Of a stretch of DNA of 64,000 nt, positions 8,107 to 17,565 are shown piece by piece; position 1 is the stretch's first letter; each line of letters opens with the position of its first letter. The stretch is from JAPOVO01 sp026708165 (GTDB lineage Bacteria; Chloroflexota; UBA11872; VXNJ01), in NCBI GenBank assembly GCA_965208775.1, contig OZ242360.1, positions 1 through 64,000 on the forward strand. The letters run 5' to 3'. Below the pieces are notes generated by a model. The model worked only from the letters and a program-made list of their open reading frames with translations. It was not told the origin of the DNA and searched no databases. A program made the translations under genes and the position numbers.

Positions 8107-11100
8107 CTAGTCGTCGTCTATGATGGTCATGGTTCCCACGGCGTCGGGCGGGTAGAGGGTCCCGGGCAGGTACGCCTCCACCACGAAGTACTCGTCCGGC
8201 TCCTCATAGTCGTCGTACTCCAGCCACACCTCCGCCGTCAGCTCCGTCACCCCCGGCGCGAACACCAGCTCACCCTCCGTGTACTGATAGTCGGTCATGT
8301 GCGCCCGGTCGTCCAGCAGGTGGTACGCAGGCGCGGTGTTCCATCTGATCCTGATCTCCTCGGTGGACGCCTCGGACAGCCGCACCCGGAACTCCAGCAC
8401 GTCGCCCTCCACCGCCGACGCGGCCTCGACGGTGACGGTTATCTCCACCTCCGGCGCGGCATCGTCGTTGTCGGACACGGCCACCGTGGCCGCGCCCTGG
8501 GACGAGGACACCGTGTAGCCGCTGCCCGCGTTCACCGTGGCCGTCACCGAGCCGTCGGTCTCGTCGTCGTCGTCGTCGGTGGTGCCGACGGTGAGGGTGA
8601 CGCTGCCCGTGGTGGGTATCGTCACCGTCCGCTGGCCCGTGGTCGCGCCGTAGTCGCCGCTCTGGGACACCGTCACGCTCACCGCCAGGTCCGCCGCCGG
8701 GGCCGGGCTGGCCGTCACCGTGAAGACGGCGTACCCGCCCTCGGTCACCCCGCTTCCAGCGCTGACGCTGACCACCGGCGTGGGGGCGTCGTCGTTGTCG
8801 GCCACGCCGACCGTGGCCGCGCCCTGGGTCGAGGACACCGTGTAGCCGCTGCCGGCGTTCACCGTGGCCGTCACCGACCCGTCGGTCTCGTCAGTAGTGT
8901 CGTCCGTGGTGCCCACGGTGAGGGTGACGCTGCCCGTGGTGGGGACGGTCACCGTCCGCTGGCCCGTGGTGGCGCCGTAGTCGCCGCTCTGGGACACCGT
9001 CACGCTCACCGCCAGGTCCGCCGCCGGGGCCGGGCTGGCCGTCACCGTGAAGGTGGCGTCGCCGCCCTCGGTCACCCCGCTGCCTGCGCTGACGCTCACC
9101 ACCGGCGTGGGGGCGTCGTCGTTGTCGGACACGCCGACCGTGGCCGCGCCCTGGGTCGAGGACACCGTGTAGCCGCTGCCCGCGTTCACCGTGGCCGTCA
9201 CCGACCCGTCGGTCTCGTCGTCGTCGTCGTCGGTGGTGCCGACGGTGAGGGTGACGCTGCCCGAAGTCGGGACGGTCACCGTGCGCTGGCCCGTGGTCGC
9301 GCCGTAGTCGCCGCTCTGCGACACCGTGACGCTCACGTCCAGGTTGGCCGCCGGGGCCGGGCTGGCCGTCACCGTGAAGACGGCGTCACCGCCCTCGGTG
9401 ATGCCGCTGCCAGCGGTGATACTCACCACCGGCGTGGGGGCGTCGTCGTTGTCGGACACGCCGACCGTGGCCGCGCCCTGGGTCGAGGACACCGTGTAGC
9501 CGCTGCCCGCGTTCACCGTTGCGGTGACCGAGCCGTCGGTCTCGTCGGTAGTATCGTCCGTGGTGCCCACGGTGAGGGTGACGCTGCCCGTGGTGGGTAT
9601 CGTCACCGTCCGCTGGCCCGTGGTCGCGCCGTAGTCGCCGCTCTGGGACACCGTCACGCTGACGTCCAGGTTGGCCGCCGGGGCCGGGCTGGCCGTCACC
9701 GTGAAGCTGGCGTCCCCGCCCTCGGTCACCCCGCTTCCAGCGGTGACGCTCACCTCAGGCGTGGGCGGCGGCGGCGGCGTTTGCGCTGACGCCGCCGCCA
9801 GCGCCGTCAGCTCGGTCACCACCTCGTCCCACACGGGGCTGCTGTGTTTGTCCGCCATCTCCTGGGCCTCGGACGCCGTCATCGGGCCGCCCGTGACGCC
9901 GGCGCCGTCGTGCTCGCCGAAGGCGACGAGCACCCGGTTCCAGCGGTTCACGTGGGCCGTGCCGTGCTGCGTCTGCGACGCCAGCTCCCTGACCTTCGCG
10001 ATCACGTCCGGGTCCACCGTGTAGCCCGTCTGCTCCTCGACGACCGGGTCGTCGTTGTCTGCGACGCCGACCGTGGCCGCGCCCTGGGTCGAGGACACCG
10101 TGTAGCCGCTGCCCGCGTTCACCGTGGCCGTCACCGACCCGTCGGTCTCGTCGGTAGTATCGTCGGTGGTAGCGACAGTCAGGGTGACGCTGCCCGTGGT
10201 GGGGACGGTCACCGTTCGCTGGCCCGTGGCGGCGCCGTAGTCGCCGCTCTGGGAGACCGTGACGCTCACGTCGAGATTCGCGGCCGGGGCCGGGCTGGCC
10301 GTCACCGTGAAGCTGGCGTCCCCGCCCTCGGTCACCCCGCTTCCAGCGGTGACGCTCACCTCAGGCGTGGGCGGCGGCGGCGGCGTTTGCGCTGACGCCG
10401 CCGCCAGCGCCGTCAGCTCGGTCACCACCTCGTCCCACACGGGGCTGCTGTGTTTGTCCGCCATCTCCTGGGCCTCGGACGCCGTCATCGGGCCGCCCGT
10501 GACGCCGGCGCCGTCGTGCTCGCCGAAGGCGACGAGCACCCGGTTCCAGCGGTTCACGTGGGCCGTGCCGTGCTGCGTCTGCGACGCCAGCTCCCTGACC
10601 TTCGCGATCACGTCCGGGTCCACCGTGTAGCCCGTCTGCTCCTCGACGACCGGGTCGTCGTTGTCTGCGACGCCGACCGTGGCCGCGCCCTGGGTCGAGG
10701 ACACCGTGTAGCCGCTGCCCGCGTTCACCGTGGCCGTCACCGACCCGTCGGTCTCGTCGGTAGTATCGTCGGTGGTAGCGACAGTCAGGGTGACGCTGCC
10801 CGTGGTGGGGACGGTCACCGTTCGCTGGCCCGTGGCGGCGCCGTAGTCGCCGCTCTGGGAGACCGTGACGCTCACGTCGAGATTCGCGGCCGGGGCCGGG
10901 CTGGCCGTCACCGTGAAGGTGGCGTCGCCGCCCTCGGTCACCCCGCTTCCAGCGGTGACGCTCACCTCGGGCGTGGGCGGTGGCGGCGTCTGTGCCGCGG
11001 CCGCTTCCAGGGCGGTCAGCTCGACGACCACCAGGTCCCACACCGGGCTGCTGTGATTGTCGGCCATGTCCTGGGCCTCGGCCGCCGTCATCGGGCCGCC

Positions 11101-14100
11101 GGTGACGCCGGTCCCGTCGTGCTCGCCGAATGCCAGCAGCACCCGGTTCCAGCGGTTCACGTGGGCCGCGCCGTGCTGGGTCTGCGACGCCAGCTCCTTG
11201 ACCCTGGCGATCGTTCCCTGGTTGACCGTGTAGCCGCCGTCGTCGTCGGACACGACCACGACGGCCGTCCCCTGGGACGAGGACACCCGGTAGTCGAGGT
11301 TGGCGCTGGCGTCGACGGTGACCGTGACCGATCCGTCGGGCTCGTCCACCTCGTCGTTGGTGGTGGCCACCGTCAGCGTGGCGTAGCCCGCAGTCGGGAT
11401 GGTCACCGTCTGATGTTCCATGAATATCCCGGAGTCGTCGCTCTGCGACACCGTGACGCTCACGTCCAGGTCCGCAGCCGGGGCCGGGTTGGCGCTGACC
11501 GTGAAGGTCGCGTCCCCGCCCTCGGTCACGTTGCCGTCGGCGGTCACGCTGATCAGCGGCACGGACGTGTTGGGCGCGGGCGTCTCGAAGTCCACCGTGA
11601 AGGTCTTCGGCGTCGCGCCGGCGGCCAGGGTCTGCACGGTGATCTTGTCCAGCTGGGTCGTCCCGTGAAGGACGGAGACCACGTAGTGCGACTGCGGGTC
11701 GAGGCCGGTGAGCTGGTGCTCGGTGGCGGTGGTCGTGACTTCCGTCAGGACCGGGACGCCCGTGAAGCTCTCGTGCCAGACGACCAGGTAGGACGCGCCG
11801 TCCCCCTGCGGCTTCCAGGCGACGGTCGCCGTGGTGTCGGAGACGCGCTTGAGCTGCACCGGCGGCGGCGGCGGCAGGTCGTTGTTGGCGATATAGACCG
11901 AGGCGTAGCTCTTGAACCTGTTCAGCCGGTAGCCCTCGCCGAACTGCACCGTCGCGCCGAGCATCCCGTTGGAGCCCCAACCGGTGTCGTCGACGGTGGG
12001 GATGGTGAACGAGACGCTGCCGCCGGTGGGCACGTTGACCGTGCGCTCGCCCAGGTGCTGGGCGGCGACCACGGAGCCGGGGCCGGCCACGCCCACCCTG
12101 ACGTCCAGCGGCGCGTCGGGCGCGGGGTTCACGGTGACCGTGTAGACCGCGTCCTCGCCCTCGGTGATGGTGCCGCCGGCGGCGCTGATCGACACCTCCG
12201 GCACCCGCTCCACGATCACCGACGTGGGATCCGCCTCCACGGGCGAGCCCGCCGCAAGGGTGGTGAAGCGAATCACCGGGCTGGCGGTGCTCAGCTGCGT
12301 CGCGCCGTGGTCGGCGTAGTAGACCACCGCCCGGTACTCGGTGTCCGGCTCCAGGTGGCGGATGTTCCAGGCCGGGTCGTTGGGCTCGGCCCCGAACCAG
12401 GCCTCGTCGGCCGGGACGCCGGGGAAGGGCGACGTGGTGGACCAGTAGCGCACCTCGTAGCCCTCGGCGCCGACCACCTGCGGCCAGCTCAGGTCGATGC
12501 CCGTGTCGGACAGGTTGGCGTAGCTCAGGTCGCCCACGCGCTCCACCACCGGGTCCGGCAGGTCGCCCAGCAGCCGCTGGCAGCCCACGCAGGAGCCCAG
12601 CGTGCGGTGGAAGCTGAAGCTGTCGGTGCGCACCGTCTTCGGCGGCGTCTCCGTCGAGATCTGGTTGTCGCTGCGCTCGTACAGCTTGTAGCCCTCGACC
12701 TGGAAGGTCACGTTGCCGACCACGTTGGCGCCGACGTGGATGTCGACCTGGACCGGCGTGCGGCCGACCTTGACCGAGCCGGCGCTGACGGCAGAGTCAG
12801 TTCTGAAGGTGTGCAGGTGCGAGGCGGCGGGGCTGGTGAACCAGACCCGGTGGGACCGGAAGTACTCCGACGTGCCGCTCCGCAACAGCGGCTTGGCGAA
12901 GTCGGCGCTGATGGAGAAGCGCTTGTCCTGGTCCGCCGGCGGGTCGTTCTTCGTCCGCACCCAGAAGTAGTGCGCCTTGCGCCCCGTGTTCAGCGAGGCC
13001 GGGAAGGCCAGATTGAGCCCGCCGTCCTCGATGGACGTCCAGGTGGTCCCGTCGTCGATGGAGAACTCCAGGGTCTGCTCCCACTCGTCGTCGTCCCTGA
13101 TGATGAGCGGCACCCGCACCTCGGGGTAGTCGAAGCCTCCCACCTGGTACAGCACGCCATTTTCATAGAAGTTGTGGCCGACGGCGTGGGGCCGGTGGAT
13201 CAGGAACGTCCCGTGGTCGAAGGCGTCGCTGTCCTGGCCGGCGGCGAGGCTCACCGGACGCCACTTGTTGGCGTCGCTCTCGTAGACGGACTGCGACGAG
13301 AAGGGGCAGCCGTCGTGCCGGTCCAGCAGCGGGCCGGCGGTGCTCCCGTAGCCGAAATGAATCCCATCCCGGCCAAGCCCTTCGACGATGGGGTCGCCCA
13401 GGTTGTAGGGGCTGCGGCTCCCGGTGTGGCACATCAGCCGGTCCCGGTCCGGTTTGCCCGGCCCGATGTAGCCGCCGTGGTGGCTGAGCGGCTCAGCCAC
13501 CTGGCTGGCGACGTAGAAGTGCCGGCGCTCGTGGGGGTCCACCGCCTGCCACTGGTAGGTCACCGCCGGGCCGCCCTCGGTCAGCGTGATCGTCGGCGGC
13601 GGGTCGTGCCTGGTGTAGTTGGCGATCACCCAGCCCGTGTCGCAGTCGTTGCCCGAGATCGTGCCCGCGCAGGTGCGGAACTGCACGAAGGCGTCGGCGG
13701 CCCCCAGGTTCAGGCCGATCTTGAGCGCCTCGGAGTGGGTGCTCCAGGAGACGGCGGGGTTGGGGTAGAGCGACCAGGAACTGTGGCCGTCGCCGATGCT
13801 CCAGCTCTCGGGCAGGCGCAGGCCCCGCAGGCGCTCGGAGTTCGACGCGGTGGCGCGAAGGGTGTACGTGCTGTTGGGCTGCGCGGACGCGTCGTATACG
13901 TACACCCAGTAGGTGGTGTTCGGCTCCAGCCGCAGCCCCGAACCGTCGTCGCCCTGGTAGGTGAAGGTGAAGGTCCGGTCGGCGCTGCCCACCGGCATGG
14001 AGGGGCGCGCCAGATCGGCCAGGACGTCGGCGGCGGTACTGCCCGGCGAGCCGCCGGAGCCGGCCCAGATCTGTACCCTCAGATCACGGGCGGCGTCGGA

Positions 14101-17100
14101 GTCGCCGATCTCGGCAAACTCGACGTCGACGCTGTTGAGGCGGTAGTGGCCGCCGTTCCTGCCCGTCGTGAACGACTGCGCGCGGTCACGTACGGTACTG
14201 GCAGTCGTCACGGTCAACGCCGCGCCGTCCGCCTGGCCCAGGTTGGACATCACCGCCGGCTCACCGGGCGGCGCGTTCACCGGCGTGGGCTCGACCCGGA
14301 ACAGGGGCGAGATGCCGTAGAAGGCGTGGTCCTGGGTGCTCGCGATGGTGTTGTAGCTGATGGGGCCGGTGTCCGCGTCGGTGGTCGAGAACCGTCCGCG
14401 CCGGGCGTTGCTGGCGCCCAGAGGGTTCGCCTCCTTCGCACCGTCGGTGCGGGTGCCGGTCCACGGCCAGTCGTTCGAGGTGCTAATCTCGCCGCTCTCG
14501 AAGCGCCGGTCCGTCATCGCCCAGTTCTCCCAGGTGTCGGACCAGAAGCCGGCGTTGTTCGCCGCGACGCGCTCGCCGTTCAGCCACCAGACCTCCGCGT
14601 CCGTGTGCCCGGCGTCGTTGGGGTTGGTCCGGGTGTGGTCCCGGGCGTCCACCGCGGCGGTGGAGCCCACCACCCGGAAGTGGTCGGCGTAGCGCCGGAC
14701 GGCGGCGTGCCCGTCGCGGGCCGCCTCCCGCACGTGGGCGTCGTAGACGCCGATGTCGGCGGCGGTGGCGTCGCGGTGGTCTTCGGTCATGAACAGCAGC
14801 CGGAACGTCTCGCCCGCGCCCAAACCGAGCGGCTTCAGCGGCCAGTCGAAGGGCACGGTGTAGGAGCCGTCCGAGTGGGGCAGCAGCCGGCCGTTGACTC
14901 CCATCGACAGAGTGGAGCCGCCGACCAGGGTGATCCAGTTGCCGCCCCCCTGCGCGCGGATGCGAGCGTCGTTGTTGATGCTCCAGCCGGGCGCCGCGCC
15001 CTCGTCCTCGGAGTTGCTCTGCGTGAACTTCACCTGGCTGTTGCCTTCCGTGAGTCCGGCTGCGTCCAGCACGACCCAGTAGCGGGTGTCCGCCTCGAGC
15101 GCGACGCCCGGGTGCGTGAAGCTGTACGTGCCGGCCTGCCGGTTCACCCAGTCGGGATTGGCCAGGGTCCCGACGACCGTGCCGGGAGCCCCGTTGGCAC
15201 CTTTGTGGACGGTGACCGTCAGCTTGGAGCCGAAGTCCTCGGTGGACCGGTTGAAGGCCACGTCCACGCTGGTCAGGGTGTACCCCGAGGGGTTGCCGCC
15301 GGTGTCGAAACCCTGCGCCAGGTCCCAGTGCAGGCCCTGCACCAGGCCGCTCGACTGACCGGTGTTCTTCACCAGCGCCGGGTCGTCGTCCCGCACCCGG
15401 ACCGTCGCCGTCCCCAGCGACGTGGCCAGGTCGTAGTCCGACCCGTCCACCAGCGTCACCGTGACCGAGCCGTGGGCTTCGTCCACGTCGTCGTTGGCGG
15501 TGGGGATCTCCAGCGTCGCGGTGCCCGAGTCCGGGATGGTGACGCTGGTGGGCAGCGCGCCGAAGCCGAAGTCGCCGGTCGTGGTCACCGTCACGCTCAC
15601 CGGCAGGTCCGCCGTGGGCGCCGGGACCGCCCTCAGCGTGAAGCTGGCGCTGACGCCCTCGGTGACGGCGCCGCCGCCAAGGATGCTCACCCGCGGCGGC
15701 TCCGGCTTGCTGACGCCGTCGAGGCTGATTTGCAGTGACTCATTCGGGGCGTTGCCCCATCCGCCTGTCGAGGCAACGGGTCTATCCAAATAGTTGTGGC
15801 TGATGCTCCAGCCGGGCAGGCCTCCGCTGTCCTCGCTGTCCGAACTCGTGTAATCCAAAGAGCTGCTACCCCGACTAACGCTCATATCGATCACGAGGAA
15901 GTACGAGGTGTTCGCTGCAAGGTCGATGCCCGCGCTGGTGAAGGTCAGCGTCTGGTCCGAGGTGGAGGCGGGAAAGCTGGCGGGGTTGGTCAGGGTCCCC
16001 AGCGAGCTGCCCGGAGACCCGCCGGAGGCGGCGTGGATGCTGGCGGTGAGGTCCGAAGAGCTGAAGCCGCTTTGGATAGCGTTGAATCGCACGTCGACGC
16101 TGCGCAGGCTGTAGCCGAAGCTGTTGGAGCCGGTGGTGAAGGCCTGAGCGATATCGTTGGACAGATTTACTGAACCAGCGTCCGCCTGGCCGGTGTTGGC
16201 GACGAAGGTCTCCGTCTCGACCGTCTCGACGGCCGTGCCGTGGATGGTCATCTTGCGGGACTGGCTGAACGAGGTCCAGGCGCCCGAGGTGTTCCAGGTC
16301 CGGTAGTGGCCATCGTCGGCGATGGTCCAGCCGTCCGCGCCGCCGGCGTCCTCGGCGTCCGACGCGGTGTTCTGGATGGTGTTGGCGCCGGGCAACAGGA
16401 CCAGGGTGACGTCCAGCACCGCCCAGTACGTGGTGTTCGCCGCGAGCGCCACGCCCGAGTGCGTGAAGCTGTTCGTGCCCGCGGCGATCGTGCCGGGCTT
16501 GGTCAGGGTGGCGACCACCGCGCCCGGCGCTCCGCCGCTGTCGCTTCTGATCTCGGCAGCCAGCTTCCCCGCCAGCGCGCCGTCGTTGATTTGCGGAAAC
16601 GAGAAGTCGACGCCCGTCAGGGTGTACCCGCCGGCGTTGGCGCCCGTCGTGAACGCCTGCGCGTGGTCGTGCTGGACGAAGTTGCCGGTGCCGCCGTTCG
16701 CCTGCCCGAAGTTCGAAACCAGGAAAGGCTTGCTGACGCCGCCGAGGCTGAGTTTCATTGACGAGGCGAAGGTGCTCCACGCGCCCGTTGTGTTCCACGC
16801 TCGTCTCGAGAAACCGTCGCCGATGCTCCAGCCGGCCTGGCCTCCGCCGTCCTCGCTGTCCGAACCCGTTAGGCGCATCAACGAAGCAGACTCGGCACTG
16901 CTTAGATCGATCACCAGGAAGTACGTGGTGTTCGCCGCAAGGTCGATGCCCGCGCTGCTGGTGAAGGTCAGCGTCTGGTCCGAGCTGGAGACGGGAAAGC
17001 TGGCGGGGTTGGTCAGGGTCCCGAGGGAATTGCCCGGAGACCCGCCGGAGTCGGCGTGGATGCTGGCGGTGAGGGACGAAGAGCTGAAGCCGCTTTGGAT

Positions 17101-17388
17101 AGTGGCGAATTCCACGCCGACGCTGCGCAGGCTGTAGCCCGCGCTGTTGCTGCCGGTGGTGAACGCCTGGGCGAAATCATATTCCAAATGTGTCCCAGCT
17201 AGGCTTGACTGACCGGTGTTGGCGACGAAGGTCTGCGACGCCTGCTGCGCGTCGGCCGGCTGCGCGGGGGTCAGCGTGACGAACGCCGCCAGCAGCGCGA
17301 GGGCAAGAAGCGCCGTCCAGGGGCGCCTCATGAGAGAGAACCCCCACGAAATGCGGGGGGGGGTGAAGCTCCGCAGCGCGTCGGTCAT
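8107..17388 (-). CDS. Giant secreted Calx-beta/Fn3/anchor-R-like protein (3093 aa)
   Basis: An exported modular protein, paralogue of the 1814-aa protein. The ATG at 17388 has AGGAGG 9 nt upstream. The signal peptide follows a second Met (residue 20; RRPWTALLALALL, then ADAQQ). Rough layout: three TFVANTGQ...FTTG repeats of the choice-of-anchor R type (about 53-560); Calx-beta (564-665); a further anchor-R-like unit; a DWPLKP module (about 841-1033) shared with the paralogue; another anchor-R-like unit; a long region with scattered Cys (about 1180-1600); fibronectin III (about 1614); Calx-beta (1726); fibronectin III (1841); Calx-beta (1941); and then alternating Calx-beta repeats and three helical HVNRWNRVL modules (2053-2975). 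The C-terminal domain is nearly identical to the paralogue's. DNA in 8.4-11 kb is strongly repetitive. A role as an adhesin or matrix protein is inferred from domain content. Confidence 0.85.
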   Translation of the reverse strand: MTDALRSFTPPRISWGFSLMRRPWTALLALALLAAFVTLTPAQPADAQQASQTFVANTGQSSLAGTHLEYDFAQAFTTGSNSAGYSLRSVGVEFATIQSGFSSSSLTASIHADSGGSPGNSLGTLTNPASFPVSSSDQTLTFTSSAGIDLAANTTYFLVIDLSSAESASLMRLTGSDSEDGGGQAGWSIGDGFSRRAWNTTGAWSTFASSMKLSLGGVSKPFLVSNFGQANGGTGNFVQHDHAQAFTTGANAGGYTLTGVDFSFPQINDGALAGKLAAEIRSDSGGAPGAVVATLTKPGTIAAGTNSFTHSGVALAANTTYWAVLDVTLVLLPGANTIQNTASDAEDAGGADGWTIADDGHYRTWNTSGAWTSFSQSRKMTIHGTAVETVETETFVANTGQADAGSVNLSNDIAQAFTTGSNSFGYSLRSVDVRFNAIQSGFSSSDLTASIHAASGGSPGSSLGTLTNPASFPASTSDQTLTFTSAGIDLAANTSYFLVIDMSVSRGSSSLDYTSSDSEDSGGLPGWSISHNYLDRPVASTGGWGNAPNESLQISLDGVSKPEPPRVSILGGGAVTEGVSASFTLRAVPAPTADLPVSVTVTTTGDFGFGALPTSVTIPDSGTATLEIPTANDDVDEAHGSVTVTLVDGSDYDLATSLGTATVRVRDDDPALVKNTGQSSGLVQGLHWDLAQGFDTGGNPSGYTLTSVDVAFNRSTEDFGSKLTVTVHKGANGAPGTVVGTLANPDWVNRQAGTYSFTHPGVALEADTRYWVVLDAAGLTEGNSQVKFTQSNSEDEGAAPGWSINNDARIRAQGGGNWITLVGGSTLSMGVNGRLLPHSDGSYTVPFDWPLKPLGLGAGETFRLLFMTEDHRDATAADIGVYDAHVREAARDGHAAVRRYADHFRVVGSTAAVDARDHTRTNPNDAGHTDAEVWWLNGERVAANNAGFWSDTWENWAMTDRRFESGEISTSNDWPWTGTRTDGAKEANPLGASNARRGRFSTTDADTGPISYNTIASTQDHAFYGISPLFRVEPTPVNAPPGEPAVMSNLGQADGAALTVTTASTVRDRAQSFTTGRNGGHYRLNSVDVEFAEIGDSDAARDLRVQIWAGSGGSPGSTAADVLADLARPSMPVGSADRTFTFTYQGDDGSGLRLEPNTTYWVYVYDASAQPNSTYTLRATASNSERLRGLRLPESWSIGDGHSSWSLYPNPAVSWSTHSEALKIGLNLGAADAFVQFRTCAGTISGNDCDTGWVIANYTRHDPPPTITLTEGGPAVTYQWQAVDPHERRHFYVASQVAEPLSHHGGYIGPGKPDRDRLMCHTGSRSPYNLGDPIVEGLGRDGIHFGYGSTAGPLLDRHDGCPFSSQSVYESDANKWRPVSLAAGQDSDAFDHGTFLIHRPHAVGHNFYENGVLYQVGGFDYPEVRVPLIIRDDDEWEQTLEFSIDDGTTWTSIEDGGLNLAFPASLNTGRKAHYFWVRTKNDPPADQDKRFSISADFAKPLLRSGTSEYFRSHRVWFTSPAASHLHTFRTDSAVSAGSVKVGRTPVQVDIHVGANVVGNVTFQVEGYKLYERSDNQISTETPPKTVRTDSFSFHRTLGSCVGCQRLLGDLPDPVVERVGDLSYANLSDTGIDLSWPQVVGAEGYEVRYWSTTSPFPGVPADEAWFGAEPNDPAWNIRHLEPDTEYRAVVYYADHGATQLSTASPVIRFTTLAAGSPVEADPTSVIVERVPEVSISAAGGTITEGEDAVYTVTVNPAPDAPLDVRVGVAGPGSVVAAQHLGERTVNVPTGGSVSFTIPTVDDTGWGSNGMLGATVQFGEGYRLNRFKSYASVYIANNDLPPPPPVQLKRVSDTTATVAWKPQGDGASYLVVWHESFTGVPVLTEVTTTATEHQLTGLDPQSHYVVSVLHGTTQLDKITVQTLAAGATPKTFTVDFETPAPNTSVPLISVTADGNVTEGGDATFTVSANPAPAADLDVSVTVSQSDDSGIFMEHQTVTIPTAGYATLTVATTNDEVDEPDGSVTVTVDASANLDYRVSSSQGTAVVVVSDDDGGYTVNQGTIARVKELASQTQHGAAHVNRWNRVLLAFGEHDGTGVTGGPMTAAEAQDMADNHSSPVWDLVVVELTALEAAAAQTPPPPTPEVSVTAGSGVTEGGDATFTVTASPAPAANLDVSVTVSQSGDYGAATGQRTVTVPTTGSVTLTVATTDDTTDETDGSVTATVNAGSGYTVSSTQGAATVGVADNDDPVVEEQTGYTVDPDVIAKVRELASQTQHGTAHVNRWNRVLVAFGEHDGAGVTGGPMTASEAQEMADKHSSPVWDEVVTELTALAAASAQTPPPPPTPEVSVTAGSGVTEGGDASFTVTASPAPAANLDVSVTVSQSGDYGAATGQRTVTVPTTGSVTLTVATTDDTTDETDGSVTATVNAGSGYTVSSTQGAATVGVADNDDPVVEEQTGYTVDPDVIAKVRELASQTQHGTAHVNRWNRVLVAFGEHDGAGVTGGPMTASEAQEMADKHSSPVWDEVVTELTALAAASAQTPPPPPTPEVSVTAGSGVTEGGDASFTVTASPAPAANLDVSVTVSQSGDYGATTGQRTVTIPTTGSVTLTVGTTDDTTDETDGSVTATVNAGSGYTVSSTQGAATVGVSDNDDAPTPVVSITAGSGITEGGDAVFTVTASPAPAANLDVSVTVSQSGDYGATTGQRTVTVPTSGSVTLTVGTTDDDDDETDGSVTATVNAGSGYTVSSTQGAATVGVSDNDDAPTPVVSVSAGSGVTEGGDATFTVTASPAPAADLAVSVTVSQSGDYGATTGQRTVTVPTTGSVTLTVGTTDDTTDETDGSVTATVNAGSGYTVSSTQGAATVGVADNDDAPTPVVSVSAGSGVTEGGYAVFTVTASPAPAADLAVSVTVSQSGDYGATTGQRTVTIPTTGSVTLTVGTTDDDDDETDGSVTATVNAGSGYTVSSSQGAATVAVSDNDDAAPEVEITVTVEAASAVEGDVLEFRVRLSEASTEEIRIRWNTAPAYHLLDDRAHMTDYQYTEGELVFAPGVTELTAEVWLEYDDYEEPDEYFVVEAYLPGTLYPPDAVGTMTIIDDD
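9680..10919 (-). repeat. 606-bp tandem duplication inside the giant gene
   Basis: By eye, 9680-10313 and 10286-10919 are identical at a fixed 606-bp offset. The unit encodes 202 aa: one Calx-beta repeat plus one helical HVNRWNRVL module. Identity breaks at GTTGGCC/GATTCGC on one side and GAAGCT/GAAGGT on the other. Synonymous sites are also identical, so the copy is recent or maintained by conversion. The frame is kept (606 = 3 x 202). Confidence 0.85.
17355..17363 (-). repeat. C9 homopolymer in the N-terminal coding leader
   Basis: A run of nine C (minus strand) lies within codons 9-12 of the 3093-aa gene, between the AGGAGG-driven ATG and the signal peptide. The matching position in the 1814-aa gene has six C and a broken frame. 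Runs of this length are known to slip in replication. A change of one or two bases here would disconnect the SD-driven start from the protein. Confidence 0.6.
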
Positions 17389-17494
17389 GTCGTCGAACCT
17401 CCTGTGTCGCCCGACTTATGCCACAACCCCTGCGGGCGCTGGATCAGTAGTATTTCTAGCTCATGTCAATATGTGTCGTAAACAGTCAGTATAG

Positions 17495-17524
17495 ATTGTC
17501 CGTTAGTCTGAACGGGTTTGTCAA
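17495..17524 (-). promoter_or_regulatory. Probable promoter with dyad in the spacer (3093-aa gene)
   Basis: On the minus strand TTGACA (17519-17524), 3 nt, CCGTT-CAGACT-AACGG (17500-17515), then GACAAT (17495-17500), which makes an 18-bp spacer. The layout equals that of 5927-5956. The whole leader from here to the SD site is clearly related between the two genes, including GGCATAAGTCGGGCG just before AGGAGG. Confidence 0.5.
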
Positions 17525-17565
17525 GATAGAGCACGGGCGATTGGAGACGTAAAGGGTTCGCCTGC

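Noticed and set aside
8460..11000. Regular spaced repeats that could suggest a CRISPR array
   Set aside because: The repeat unit is about 310-320 bp, in frame and protein-coding. There are no short repeats with unique spacers and no cas genes.
10450..15738. A 1762-codon plus-strand open frame opposite the 3093-aa gene
   Set aside because: It has the same low-complexity composition and lies wholly within the antisense of a protein with recognisable domains and signal peptide.
1..17500. Mobile element or prophage origin of the surface locus
   Set aside because: No transposase, integrase, terminal inverted repeats or tRNA attachment site is visible. Internal repeats are explained by protein modules.
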